A stretch of 64,000 nucleotides of DNA, from NCBI RefSeq assembly GCF_012985205.1, contig NZ_JABEKS010000001.1, positions 2,046,001 to 2,110,000 of the forward strand. Reading direction: 5' to 3'. This DNA comes from Planctomonas sp. JC2975 (GTDB taxonomy: Bacteria > Actinomycetota > Actinomycetes > Actinomycetales > Microbacteriaceae). A program made the position numbers and the translations under genes. Below are positions 47,846-55,542 of this stretch, one piece after another (position 1 is the first letter of the stretch; every line of letters starts with the position of its first letter). Under the pieces are notes generated by a model, which made no database searches, had not been told where the DNA came from, and saw nothing but the letters and a program-made list of their open reading frames with translations.

Positions 47846-48253
47846 ATGGCCTTCGAACGCAAGTACAGCGACGACCTGCGCAAGAAGTCAGTCGAGCGGG
47901 TCTTCGAGCGACGACGTGCCGAGCCACACAACCGTGCCATTCTCCGCGAAGTCGCCGAGGAGTTCGAGGTCGGTCCGCAGTCCCTTCGCCAGTGGGTCGC
48001 GCGCTACGACGACGGCAGCTATGGCTATGACGATCCGGTGCCGACGCATCGGTCGTACGGTTCATCATCGCGTTCGGAACTCCTGGCCCGCGTGCTTGAA
48101 CTGGAGCAGCAGGTTCAGACGCTCGAAGAGGACAACCGTGCGCTGACCAGGGTCGCGTCCCTCTTCGCTGGACAGCTCCGAGGGGTTGATGCGTTGTCCG
48201 ACGGACGGAGCGCCATACAAACCACCGGATACCCCGTCGCACTCCATTCGTAG
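47846..48253 (+). CDS. IS3 OrfA-like helix-turn-helix protein (orphan)
   Basis: A 135-residue protein with the layout of IS3-family OrfA: N-terminal KYSDDLRKKSVERVFERR, a helix-turn-helix (VAEEFEVGPQSLRQWVARYDDG, about 38-60) and a leucine-zipper-like segment (LELEQQVQTLEEDNRALTRVASLFAGQL, about 83-110). No orfB, frameshift site or terminal inverted repeats surround it, and it sits within the sulfur operon. It may be a dead insertion sequence or a protein reused as a regulator. Confidence 0.7.
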   Translation: MAFERKYSDDLRKKSVERVFERRRAEPHNRAILREVAEEFEVGPQSLRQWVARYDDGSYGYDDPVPTHRSYGSSSRSELLARVLELEQQVQTLEEDNRALTRVASLFAGQLRGVDALSDGRSAIQTTGYPVALHS

Positions 48254-48351
48254 TCTTTCTCAACACTTGCGCGGGCGGACGCCCCGCCGCTTAGCCTCAA
48301 CCCGAACAGGCCCGTCCGATGGGTTCGGGCCGGCACCAGGAGGCGAGGCGC

Positions 48352-48795
48352 ATGATCAGCGACCCGGACGATGACCGCGTCATCGTCGCGAGCCACGTGC
48401 ACGGCGCAATGACCGACGTGCGCGGCCGATATGTCATCAGTGGGGCCGACTTCGAGCTTGTCACCGACGGATCCGTGCGCAGCGGCGGTCGCGGGGAGGC
48501 GGCGAGCTCGCTCGACCTTCTAGTAGCCTCCCTCGTCTCCTGCGCCCTCAACGCATTCCGCTACGACCTCGTGCCGCCCGGACGCCCGGAACGGTCAGTG
48601 GAGATCTTCGCTCGCGTAGAACGCGACCTCACCGCGGACTCGCTAGGCACGCTCATCCTCGAGTGCTTCTTCGACGACGTCGACTCGATCACGGCCGAAG
48701 ACCTCGTCGACCAGTACAAGAGACGGTGCCGCATCTACGCGGCGGTCAAGGACAGCCTGCCCATTGTCTTCATTCCACATGTAACGCGGGCCTGA
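48352..48795 (+). CDS. OsmC-like protein
   Basis: A 147-residue OsmC-fold protein. The family shows as LVTDGSVRSGG and SSLDLLVASLVSCALNAFRYDL with a conserved Cys at the helix; the C-terminal Cys is in YKRRCRIYAAVK. OsmC relatives reduce hydroperoxides or bind thiol-linked ligands. Strong ribosome site AGGAGGCG. One base separates it from the next gene. Confidence 0.85.
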   Translation: MISDPDDDRVIVASHVHGAMTDVRGRYVISGADFELVTDGSVRSGGRGEAASSLDLLVASLVSCALNAFRYDLVPPGRPERSVEIFARVERDLTADSLGTLILECFFDDVDSITAEDLVDQYKRRCRIYAAVKDSLPIVFIPHVTRA

Positions 48796-48796
48796 C

Positions 48797-49753
48797 ATGT
48801 CACCCCGGCTCGGACCTGCTGCACAAAGCGAACTACTCATCTCGGCCAGCGAAGCGATGACCGCGATGAGCGAGTTGGTATTCGTCGAGATCGCACCCTG
48901 GCGCGCGATGACGGTGTCGCCTGACCCGATTGAGGGCAGCATTCCCGGGGCACGATTAGCTTCAGTCGCCACGGACTTTGCCGGCACACCCACGCCAACG
49001 AGCGGCCGCCTCCCACTGCCGGACGCCGAGAGTGTGACCGCGCTCGTCGCATCGTGGGGCGACACTACGCCGGAACAGCCGATGCCCTTCGACGTGAGCC
49101 ACGCGCCAATCGTCGTATACACGCGGCGTTGCGAAGAGTTCTCGTCATCAACCCGAGCCTGGTTCACGCTGCTCCAGTCGGGAATCGGGCACGTGCGGGT
49201 ATTGGATGGCGGCCTCCCCGCATGGGCCGAAGCCGGAGGGCCGCTCGGCGACAGCATTCACTCGGCTTCCGGATCGGCAAGCGATCGACCGTCCGTGCCG
49301 CGACGAGACGGAGCACATGACTCCGTGGCGACCAAGCCTCCCTTCGACGTCCTCGACGTCGAAAAGGTTCAGTGGGTTGCCGCCACGGGAACCCTGCTCG
49401 ACGCACGCCCGGAGGCCGCCTACAACGGAACCGCGGACGTAGAACGCAGCGGCCACATTCCTGGGGCCCGAAACGCACCGATGACCGAACTCCTGGATCC
49501 ACGAGGGCGGCTCCGCGACGCTACCTGGCTACGCCGGTGGTTCCTGGCTCGCAACGCTGTTGGGCGGCATCAGGTGGCCGCATACTGCGGAGGCGGCGTC
49601 GCAAGCTCGGCACTAGTGTTCGCCGGAGCGACGATCGGACAGCGGGTCGACCTTTACATCGATTCGTGGTCGGCATGGGAGCGGGATCTAACACTCCCCG
49701 TCGAGAAGACCTCAGGCCCAGCGACTGCGGCTCGTGGGTTCACCGACTGTTGA
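48797..49753 (+). CDS. Two-domain rhodanese-type sulfurtransferase (2)
   Basis: A 318-residue tandem-rhodanese protein, starting 1 bp after the OsmC-like gene. The N-terminal domain is diverged (GSIPGARLASV, VRVLDGGLPAWAEAGG); the C-terminal one carries LLDARPEAAYNG, SGHIPGARNAPM and the active loop YCGGGVASSALVF with catalytic Cys. Its loop resembles the other copy more than the classical CGSGVTA. A second sulfurtransferase in one cluster points to sulfane-sulfur chemistry as part of the pathway. Last gene of element A; 49754-49981 holds nothing recognisable. Confidence 0.9.
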   Translation: MSPRLGPAAQSELLISASEAMTAMSELVFVEIAPWRAMTVSPDPIEGSIPGARLASVATDFAGTPTPTSGRLPLPDAESVTALVASWGDTTPEQPMPFDVSHAPIVVYTRRCEEFSSSTRAWFTLLQSGIGHVRVLDGGLPAWAEAGGPLGDSIHSASGSASDRPSVPRRDGAHDSVATKPPFDVLDVEKVQWVAATGTLLDARPEAAYNGTADVERSGHIPGARNAPMTELLDPRGRLRDATWLRRWFLARNAVGRHQVAAYCGGGVASSALVFAGATIGQRVDLYIDSWSAWERDLTLPVEKTSGPATAARGFTDC

Positions 49754-49981
49754 GGCCCCGCTCCGCGGGTCTCGAAGGAACGATCACAGTCCAGGGTCAC
49801 TGCACCCGCGCATTCACGGAAGTTGACCCCATCACCGGTCCGACGGCGGTCCGATTCCGTGCAATTCCTCGCCCAGCCTGGCCCTATTGAACCAAGCCCG
49901 TCCGCACAGTCGCTACTCGAACTAACCATGTCAACGAGCCCCTTCGTTGCGTGGATTGTCGCTGCTCACACCATCGATGCC

Positions 49982-50024
49982 CTGAAAATCGAAGGTTCAC
50001 CGGATCGATGCCGCACGGGGCGAC
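49982..50024. repeat. Attachment-site copy 2 (degenerate tRNA-Phe 3' end)
   Basis: CTGAAAATCGAA, then TCACCGGATCGATGCC, matches the anticodon-to-T-arm part of tRNA-Phe; the acceptor end is mutated (CGACA instead of CCACCA). The 5' half of the tRNA is absent, so no functional tRNA. A degenerate copy of the tRNA-Phe terminator (AAAGGCCC/GGGCCTTT ends, 50028-50063) follows. Confidence 0.85.
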
Positions 50025-50094
50025 AATAAAGGCCCGCGATCCCACTGGGAATCGGGGGCCTTTATGGTCTCTGCGTCACAAGCTGCTAAGGCCG

Positions 50095-50300
50095 CTCGAC
50101 TAGATCCGAGTGCGACACACAAGCGTTCAAGGCGACTGCAACGGCATCAAGGTCATCGTCGAAGAGGTCGACATCGACGTCGAGTGTCATGGCGGCGGAG
50201 ATGTGACCCAGCTTTGTTTGCACGGACTTCCCGTTCACTCAACCCAGCAGTGTGTCGCTGATCGTGCGGAGTGCGCCGGGAAAGGTCGGACTCGGATGCC
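50095..50300 (-). pseudogene. Tyrosine integrase remnant 2
   Basis: The plus strand here matches the integrase 3' end at 59940 onward closely over about 100 bp (GCGACTGCAACGGC, GGTCATCGTCGAAGAGGTCG, GACGTCGAGTGTCAT) and weakly to about 50300. Several indels break the frame. It stands in the same position relative to its att copy as remnant 1 and the intact gene. Nothing further is visible to 50499. Confidence 0.75.
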
Positions 50301-50499
50301 GAAGTCACCCGCGCGAGTCTGCCGCCCCGTCCGGCGACACCGTGGTGATCCGACCCCATCCTGAACTTCACGACTCCAACCCGCTGGACCTCAGCTTGGG
50401 GACGAGGGACAACCCTCGAGGGCCTTCGGGCAACCCGGGACGATCACGCCCCCGAGGTTCTAGCCACCGGGATACTCGGCGATGTCGTAGTGAGGGTGA

Positions 50500-51036
50500 T
50501 CACTCGTATTGACTCTCTTTGGCGGCGCCGGCTTCGTAGTCCCCTGAGCTAGACACGTCGTCGTCCACCTCGACCGGTGGTGTACGGGCTGACGGAACCG
50601 AGAACACAACAGACTCAGCCAAGCGGACCACTGCCGTCGCTCGCTCTTGTTCGAGGTCGGCGGCTAGCTGCGAGCGTGCGGCGGCAATCACGCGTTGCGA
50701 TTTCACGCGAATAGAGATGTCTGCCAGTAGCTTCGCGAGTTGGCTGGCCAGGCCGTCGCGAAGCTCCTCCAGGTTTGTGTTGGCGATCTCCAAGCGACGA
50801 TCGGAGATTTTCAATTCGATGGTTGAGTGGTCGTTCTCGGTCAAAAACGTCCGGGTGTTGTTCCCAAGAATCTCCGCGATCTCGTCATGATCAGGTCGCC
50901 TCGTGAACACTGCCTCTACCGTATACCGCTCGGGACCTGAATCGGTCAAGAGAGCGGCAGGTAAAGAACTGATCAGCACCGATCGAAGTCCGAGCAGTCC
51001 CACGTCGGCATCGATAGGGGGTGTTTGTGTATTCAT
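50500..51036 (-). CDS. Hypothetical protein, coiled-coil middle
   Basis: A 178-residue protein I do not recognise. It starts MNTQTPPIDADVG after GAAGG; hydrophilic; an N-terminal alpha/beta-looking part (RYTVEAVFTRRPDHDEIAEILG), a helical heptad-like centre (LEELRDGLASQLAKLLADI, then RSQLAADLEQERATAVVRLAE, about 95-145) and a short acidic tail. No signal or membrane segment. Codon use looks coding. Confidence 0.6.
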   Translation of the reverse strand: MNTQTPPIDADVGLLGLRSVLISSLPAALLTDSGPERYTVEAVFTRRPDHDEIAEILGNNTRTFLTENDHSTIELKISDRRLEIANTNLEELRDGLASQLAKLLADISIRVKSQRVIAAARSQLAADLEQERATAVVRLAESVVFSVPSARTPPVEVDDDVSSSGDYEAGAAKESQYE

Positions 51037-51122
51037 GATCGAACATTACCTTCGTGCCCCGGATGACGCTCGAGCCCCTGAGTCCCGGCATCGAATACGG
51101 CATGCTCGCTGGACATCCGCTC

Positions 51123-51230
51123 CTCAGACGGCGCCATTAGATGCTCATCCGCCGCTCGAGAATGGGGCGCGAATGGATAGCGTCGACGCATCAGGCCGGA
51201 CTCGTGGATGGTGTGAGCAAGAAGCGTGGC
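51123..51230 (-). pseudogene. Internally deleted copy of the desaturase gene
   Basis: 51123-51175 matches the 3' end of the desaturase at 53097-53147, and 51176-51230 matches its 5' part near 54075-54125 (GCGTCGACGCATCAGGCCGGACTCGTGG region). The middle, about 0.9 kb, is missing, leaving a fused stub (AHTIHESGLMRRRY joined to the C-terminal PILERRM-like end). Evidence of a past duplication within element B. Confidence 0.8.
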
Positions 51231-51247
51231 AGCTAAGGAGGGCCGGC

Positions 51248-51391
51248 TGGAAGGACGCGGAGCATCGGGTTGCACGAGCCATCGCCGTCGGTCTGGCGCG
51301 GCACTGCACGGTGGAACTCGTAGCGTCCGCCGACGTGCCTGCGACGATTCCCGAAGATGTCGACCTCGTGGTCGTAGGTCCCACCCGTTCG
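51248..51391 (+). pseudogene. Flavodoxin-like gene fragment
   Basis: Encodes KDAEHRVARAIAVGLARH, then VELVASADVPATIPEDVDLVVVGPT: the first alpha-helix to third strand of a flavodoxin (NTRAVAEAIAEGL...VDLLVVGGPT type). The FMN phosphate loop upstream is missing and the reading stops at the IS110 fragment. Not functional. Confidence 0.6.
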
Positions 51392-51597
51392 TCCTCGGGC
51401 AGAGGCTGCCGCTCCAGCCAGGACCGGCCTGTCTTGCCGAACAGATCCGTCACGGGTGGGCGAGGCAGCAGATTGCGGTGCAGCATCGCCTGGATGCGAT
51501 TCTTGATCTGGGTACGTTGCCGCACCAGGTGAGCGCGTGAGGTCGTCATCCGACGCAACCGCGCGGTGCGCTCGTCTGGCAACCACACCGGCGGCAC
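51385..51597 (-). mobile_element. IS110-family transposase fragment
   Basis: About 70 residues from the middle of an IS110 transposase: VWLPDERTARLRR, RAHLVRQRTQIKNRIQAMLH, RNLLPRPPVTDLFGKTGRSW. The N-terminal DEDD catalytic part and the C-terminal transposase_20 part are absent, so it is dead. It abuts the flavodoxin fragment directly. Confidence 0.75.
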
Positions 51598-51609
51598 CCC
51601 TGAGCACCC

Positions 51610-52566
51610 TCACCTCTCGTTTCCTGCCGATTGCGTACTCAGGGTGGCAGCAGCGTGCGGCTGGTGTCGGGCGAGTTGGATGACGCCGTAAACGGCGATC
51701 GCGCCAGCGACGACGAACACGGCGTCGGCCCAGAACGGTGCGGTGGCGGCTTCGCCAAGCACGATGATCCCGATGCTCACGCCCACGAGCGGGTCGATGA
51801 CGGTGAGCCCCGCGATCACGAGCTCCGGGGATCCGGCCGAGTACGCCGTCTGTACGAAGTAGGAACCGAGGATGCCGGCCGCCGCCAATCCGAGCAGGCA
51901 GACCACGGTCAGCCAGTCGGCCGGGTTCAGGTGGAAGCCGTTGTGGATGATCGTCTGGATGCGGGTGATCAACACCTTGGCGAGCGTGGCCACGAAACCG
52001 AAGAGCACGCCGGCACCAACCACGTAGAAGATCCTGGTCAACCTGGTGCGCAACAGCACGAAGGCGATACCGAACACCAGGAGTATGACGGCAAGGATGA
52101 TCACCACGATCAGGAGCTGAGCGTCGGTGATCGGAATGGTCGTGGTGGTCAGTGCGGCAACGGTGACGAAGAGACCGACCCCGCCCACGCAGTACAGAAT
52201 TGCGCGGATCGTCGGCCGCCGGAGCATGGTTCTGGTCAGCCGGGCGGTAATCAGGGCCGTCACGACGAGCGCGATCGCGCCGAGCGGTTGCACGACTGTC
52301 AGCGGCGCCAAGTAGAGGGCGAACAGCTGGAACACGATGGCGAGTCCGAGCATGAGCGTGCCCAGCAGCCAAGACGGACGCCGCGCGAGAGCGGCCAGTT
52401 GCCTCCAGCCCAGACCGGAACGTTCGGTGCCGTTCTGGGCATTACCGACCCTGGTCAAGCCATGTTGTTGGAACTCGGCTCCTACCGCGAGGAAGATCGA
52501 TCCCACCAGCGCGACCGGAATACCCAACGTCTGGGCGGGTGTCAGGGAGACGAAAGCGAGACTCAC
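51610..52566 (-). CDS. DMT-superfamily membrane transporter (NIPA-like)
   Basis: 318 residues with about nine to ten membrane helices. The GTG start at 52566 follows a strong site (CGGAGGTGATTC). The helix pattern and the stretch LYLAPLTVVQPLGAIALVVTALITARL resemble the EamA/NIPA branch of drug/metabolite transporters, often linked to Mg2+ or metabolite export. Complete; one of the few intact genes in the left half of element B. Confidence 0.8.
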   Translation of the reverse strand: MSLAFVSLTPAQTLGIPVALVGSIFLAVGAEFQQHGLTRVGNAQNGTERSGLGWRQLAALARRPSWLLGTLMLGLAIVFQLFALYLAPLTVVQPLGAIALVVTALITARLTRTMLRRPTIRAILYCVGGVGLFVTVAALTTTTIPITDAQLLIVVIILAVILLVFGIAFVLLRTRLTRIFYVVGAGVLFGFVATLAKVLITRIQTIIHNGFHLNPADWLTVVCLLGLAAAGILGSYFVQTAYSAGSPELVIAGLTVIDPLVGVSIGIIVLGEAATAPFWADAVFVVAGAIAVYGVIQLARHQPHAAATLSTQSAGNER

Positions 52567-52669
52567 GAATCACCTCCGCAGTAGTTCGACCGGATTCCAC
52601 GTCGAACGATCAAAGCTTCGATGCCGCCTGGCGAATGAAGTCCTTCGCTGGGCGGCAATCCAGGCAAAA

Positions 52670-52834
52670 TCAGATCTTCGCACCCTTGTTGCGCTGTCGG
52701 AGGATTCCAAAGATGAGCGTGCCGAGGAACAGCACGATTCCGATGATCGCGAGCCACAACAGGCCGTGGAACGCGAAACCAACGACCGACGCCACCACCC
52801 AGACCACGAGCAAGATCACAAGTACTACCCACAC
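52670..52834 (-). CDS. Small two-helix membrane protein
   Basis: 54 residues: two hydrophobic helices (about 2-20 and 24-45) and a basic tail (RQRNKGAKI). The GTG at 52834 has a good ribosome site (AAAGAGGTAAGCCC), which decides this start; the frame stays open further upstream (to 53059) but that part has no site and mixed character. Function unknown. Confidence 0.55.
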   Translation of the reverse strand: MWVVLVILLVVWVVASVVGFAFHGLLWLAIIGIVLFLGTLIFGILRQRNKGAKI

Positions 52835-53006
52835 GGGCTTACCTCTTTCTTTGTCTTTCGTTCTCCGAACGCCCACTTGGGCGACGGTGATCTCGATGCA
52901 TTCTGCAAAGAGGTTGTGCGCCTGAAGCCAGTCGGCGACGGCGTCGTGGACCGCGCGACACGTCGTCGCCGAGGAATCCGTGCTGGTGCCAATTGCGGCG
53001 GAGATG

Positions 53007-53104
53007 TCACAGCCACCGTTTGCGCTTGAAGGCGGCCCATAGCCCGAAGCCCGTGGCAAGCGTGAGGAGCAGAGCGAAGGGATAACCCCATCTCAGACGG
53101 CGCC
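53007..53104 (-). pseudogene. CorA Mg2+ transporter, C-terminal fragment
   Basis: Translates as RWGYPFALLLTLATGFGLW then AAFKRKRWL and a stop: the last membrane helix and basic tail of CorA-family transporters. Everything before it, including the GMN motif, is missing; the fragment is joined to the 3' end of the desaturase gene. A short copy of this junction also lies at 51123. Confidence 0.6.
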
Positions 53105-53105
53105 A

Positions 53106-54203
53106 CTAGATGCTCATCCGCCGCTCGAGTATGGGGCAGGCGAATGGATCCTTTTCTCCGAGGCCCACCCGATTGATGTATCGGAGGACGATCGCATAGG
53201 ACTGCACGAGACTCGTTTCCACGTACGGCACATCGCGTTCCGCGCAGTAGCCGCGCACGATCGGCGCCGCCCGTCGCAAATTTGGTCTGGGCATCGATGG
53301 AAACAGGTGGTGCTCGATCTGGTAGTTCAGTCCGCCCATAGCAGTGTCGAGAATTCGGCTACCGCGAATATTCCTGCTCATCATGACCTGGCGTCGCAAG
53401 AAGTCGAGTTTCATGTCCTTGGGTACGAGCGGCATGCCTTTGTGGTTCGGGGCGAACGACATCCCCATATAGAAACCGAAGAGAGCCAACTGGAGCCCGA
53501 GGAACGCGGCGGCCTTTCCCGGCGGCAACACGAAGAACACAACTCCCAGGTAGCCGAGCGTGCGCACGGCCAGGAACGAGATCTCGACTGGTCGTCGAGC
53601 AATCGGTTCACGAGAGAACACCCGGCGCACACTGGATGCGTGCAAGGAGACCCCTTCGAGGCACAGTATGGGGAAGAAGAAGGTCCCCTGGTGCGCTAAC
53701 ACCCATCTCAGAAGTCTCGGTCGCCGTTGCCCCACCTGCGCCGGGCTGAAAGAGATGACCGGCAAGTCAATATCGGGGTCGTGTCCTTCGCGATTCGGAT
53801 TCGCGTGATGCTTCGTGTGTTTGTGCTGCCACCAGCCGTAGCTCATACCGACGAAAAAGTCGCCGATGATCAGACTCATCCAATCGTTCCACCGACCTGA
53901 ACGGAAGATCTGGCGATGCGCGGCGTCGTGCCCGAGGAAAGCGGTCTGAGTGAAGAGGACCGCCATAAACAGCGCCATCATGAGCTGCCACCAGGTGTCA
54001 CCAATCATCACAAAAAGGGTGAAGCATCCGGCATAGGCGAGCGGCACAGCGATGAGCTTCGTCCAGTAATAGCCATAGCGTCGACGCATCAGGCCGGACT
54101 CGTGGATGGTGTGCGCAAGAAGCGTGTAGTCGTTCACGGCCGCGGATCGCGGCTCGACCGTTCTCACCGGACCCAGGCCGATTGGAGCCGTTGTGCTGAT
54201 CAT
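53106..54203 (-). CDS. Membrane fatty-acid (acyl) desaturase
   Basis: 365 residues, start MISTTAPIGLG after GGGGAGGACACC. Three His boxes: HDAAHR, HTKHH (preceded by WWQHK) and the front-end/omega type QIEHHLFPSMP. Four or so membrane helices, no cytochrome b5 domain. It should introduce a double bond in membrane acyl chains with O2 and an external electron donor. Complete, and the source of the fragments at 51123 and 54783. Possibly an adaptation to cold or membrane stress. Confidence 0.93.
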   Translation of the reverse strand: MISTTAPIGLGPVRTVEPRSAAVNDYTLLAHTIHESGLMRRRYGYYWTKLIAVPLAYAGCFTLFVMIGDTWWQLMMALFMAVLFTQTAFLGHDAAHRQIFRSGRWNDWMSLIIGDFFVGMSYGWWQHKHTKHHANPNREGHDPDIDLPVISFSPAQVGQRRPRLLRWVLAHQGTFFFPILCLEGVSLHASSVRRVFSREPIARRPVEISFLAVRTLGYLGVVFFVLPPGKAAAFLGLQLALFGFYMGMSFAPNHKGMPLVPKDMKLDFLRRQVMMSRNIRGSRILDTAMGGLNYQIEHHLFPSMPRPNLRRAAPIVRGYCAERDVPYVETSLVQSYAIVLRYINRVGLGEKDPFACPILERRMSI

Positions 54204-55005
54204 GGTGTCCTCCCCGTCTTCACCGCTTCCGCAGCAGGTAATGATCAGGCGGCCGGGGTCTGGGACAACCTGACGGCAGAATACGCTGCTGCGCTCATAA
54301 GAAGCTGCGGACAGTGAAACCGATCCACGGTCACCAGCTCGACTTCGTCGCGGCCGCACCCCGATGGACCTGGGTGTGCATGATCGTTTCCGGCGAACTG
54401 ATCGGGGCCGCACCGTAAGTCCTCGTCCGGCGGCCGTGGCATCAACTGGCTGTTGGCCGCTTGAGGGCGGTCCTCCTCGACCTGCTTTCACGACAAAATG
54501 GTCAAGCTGGGCTGCAACGCGAAATGAGCAGCCGCCAGCGAGCGCACCTCCTTCCTCCACGCGATCAATCAGCCAATAGATCCTCGGGGCGTTGGAGTGC
54601 GGCGTTCGCGTGGCGTTCACCCTCCCCCACCGTTTGCAGTGACTACCGGCAGGATGCCTGTGCACACAACCTGGTATTCCAGACTGGACCACTTTCCGGT
54701 GTACTTCAGCGGCTACGGCGGCGAAAGGCATCTCCGACAGGCGTGCCGCGCGTCCGTTCGGCGCTGTTCGACTGCTCGAACGGCCTTTCCTGCTCATCAC
54801 GACCTGGCGTCTCAAGAAGTCCACGCTCGATCGAGCGGCCGGTCACAACTAGCTCGTGTGCCATCGTGCAGGACGCCAGCTCCGACCGCGACGGCGACCG
54901 CCCAGGCTCTCATACAGCTGTGCGACAAGGGCCCGGCGAGGAAGGATGTCTGCGTCTTAGCTGGTCCCGGACAAGGTCTCCGGACGAGCTGCCAAATTGG
55001 GCATA
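54204..55005. other. Non-coding stretch with a desaturase scrap
   Basis: About 800 bp without a credible gene. Near 54779-54824 about 40 bp match the desaturase interior (53380-53425, encoding DFLRRQVMMSR). Long open frames here are uninterrupted only because of high GC and carry no domain. Confidence 0.6.
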
Positions 55006-55215
55006 TTAGCGCGGACTGCCGTGATCCAATCGGTCAACCCAGTGGTACGTAGGTACACGGAGCCCCAGCGGCTTCGGCGCGGCATTCAAGATGTAGTTTC
55101 CGGCACCGAACTCTATGGCCCCCGGTAGGTTCTCGACGCGCGTTACACCGTCCAGTTGCCTATCTCCATGCCAGGGTCCGCCGAAAAAGCGACAGTCATA
55201 ACCGAAACCTGACAT
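55006..55215 (-). CDS. Small hypothetical protein
   Basis: A 69-residue frame starting MSGFGYDCRFFGGPWHGDRQ and ending YHWVDRLDHGSPR. The FFGGPWHGD beginning resembles small phage- and actinomycete-borne unknowns with a GGPxDG-like start, but I cannot name a family. Weak ribosome site. The 327 bp between it and the lipid kinase (55216-55542) show nothing clear. Confidence 0.4.
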   Translation of the reverse strand: MSGFGYDCRFFGGPWHGDRQLDGVTRVENLPGAIEFGAGNYILNAAPKPLGLRVPTYHWVDRLDHGSPR

Positions 55216-55542
55216 GATGCACACCCCGTCCCGGGGTTCAGGCTCCTCGGACTACCTCGAAATGAGTCCGATCAAACCAGGCAAAACCTATTTTGAGCGT
55301 ACGCTCCGGGACCGCATATTGCGACGCCAGGCGACACTACTGCCAGGTACGAGACCGGGGAAGCCACCCGACCACTTAACCAGGGTGGTCGTCGTCCGTT
55401 CAAGGGTCGGCCGGGGTCGAACAGACGCCCGGCTATGGACGGGTGTCCGCCACGCTTCTACGGGGACGTCATCGCGGACCGAACCCGGCGACCACGGCGC
55501 CAGCACCGTTTCGTCTGGCACGGTTCGTCCGCCCGACTGACT

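Larger units (their letters stand above)
38207..49981. mobile_element. Integrative element A at tRNA-Phe (organosulfur cargo)
   Basis: Bounded by att copies 1 and 2. Left end carries an integrase gene reduced to its 3' end; the cargo is the flavin-monooxygenase, SsuABC-type and sulfurtransferase cluster (38779-49753). No replication, conjugation or excision genes are visible, so it is probably immobile now. Boundaries are inferred from the repeat pattern. Confidence 0.65.

Noticed and set aside
47846-48253. Complete IS3-type insertion sequence
   Set aside because: No OrfB, no terminal inverted repeats and no target duplication seen around the OrfA-like gene.
49982-50024. Second tRNA-Phe gene
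   Set aside because: Only the anticodon-to-T-arm part is present; no 5' acceptor strand or D-arm, and the 3' end is mutated.
54204-54824. N-terminal extension of the desaturase to 572 residues
   Set aside because: The extra residues have no domain, include a scrap of the gene's own interior, and a good ribosome site precedes the ATG at 54203.
55214-55540. 108-codon plus-strand frame
   Set aside because: Arg/Thr/Pro-rich, no ribosome site, no domain.
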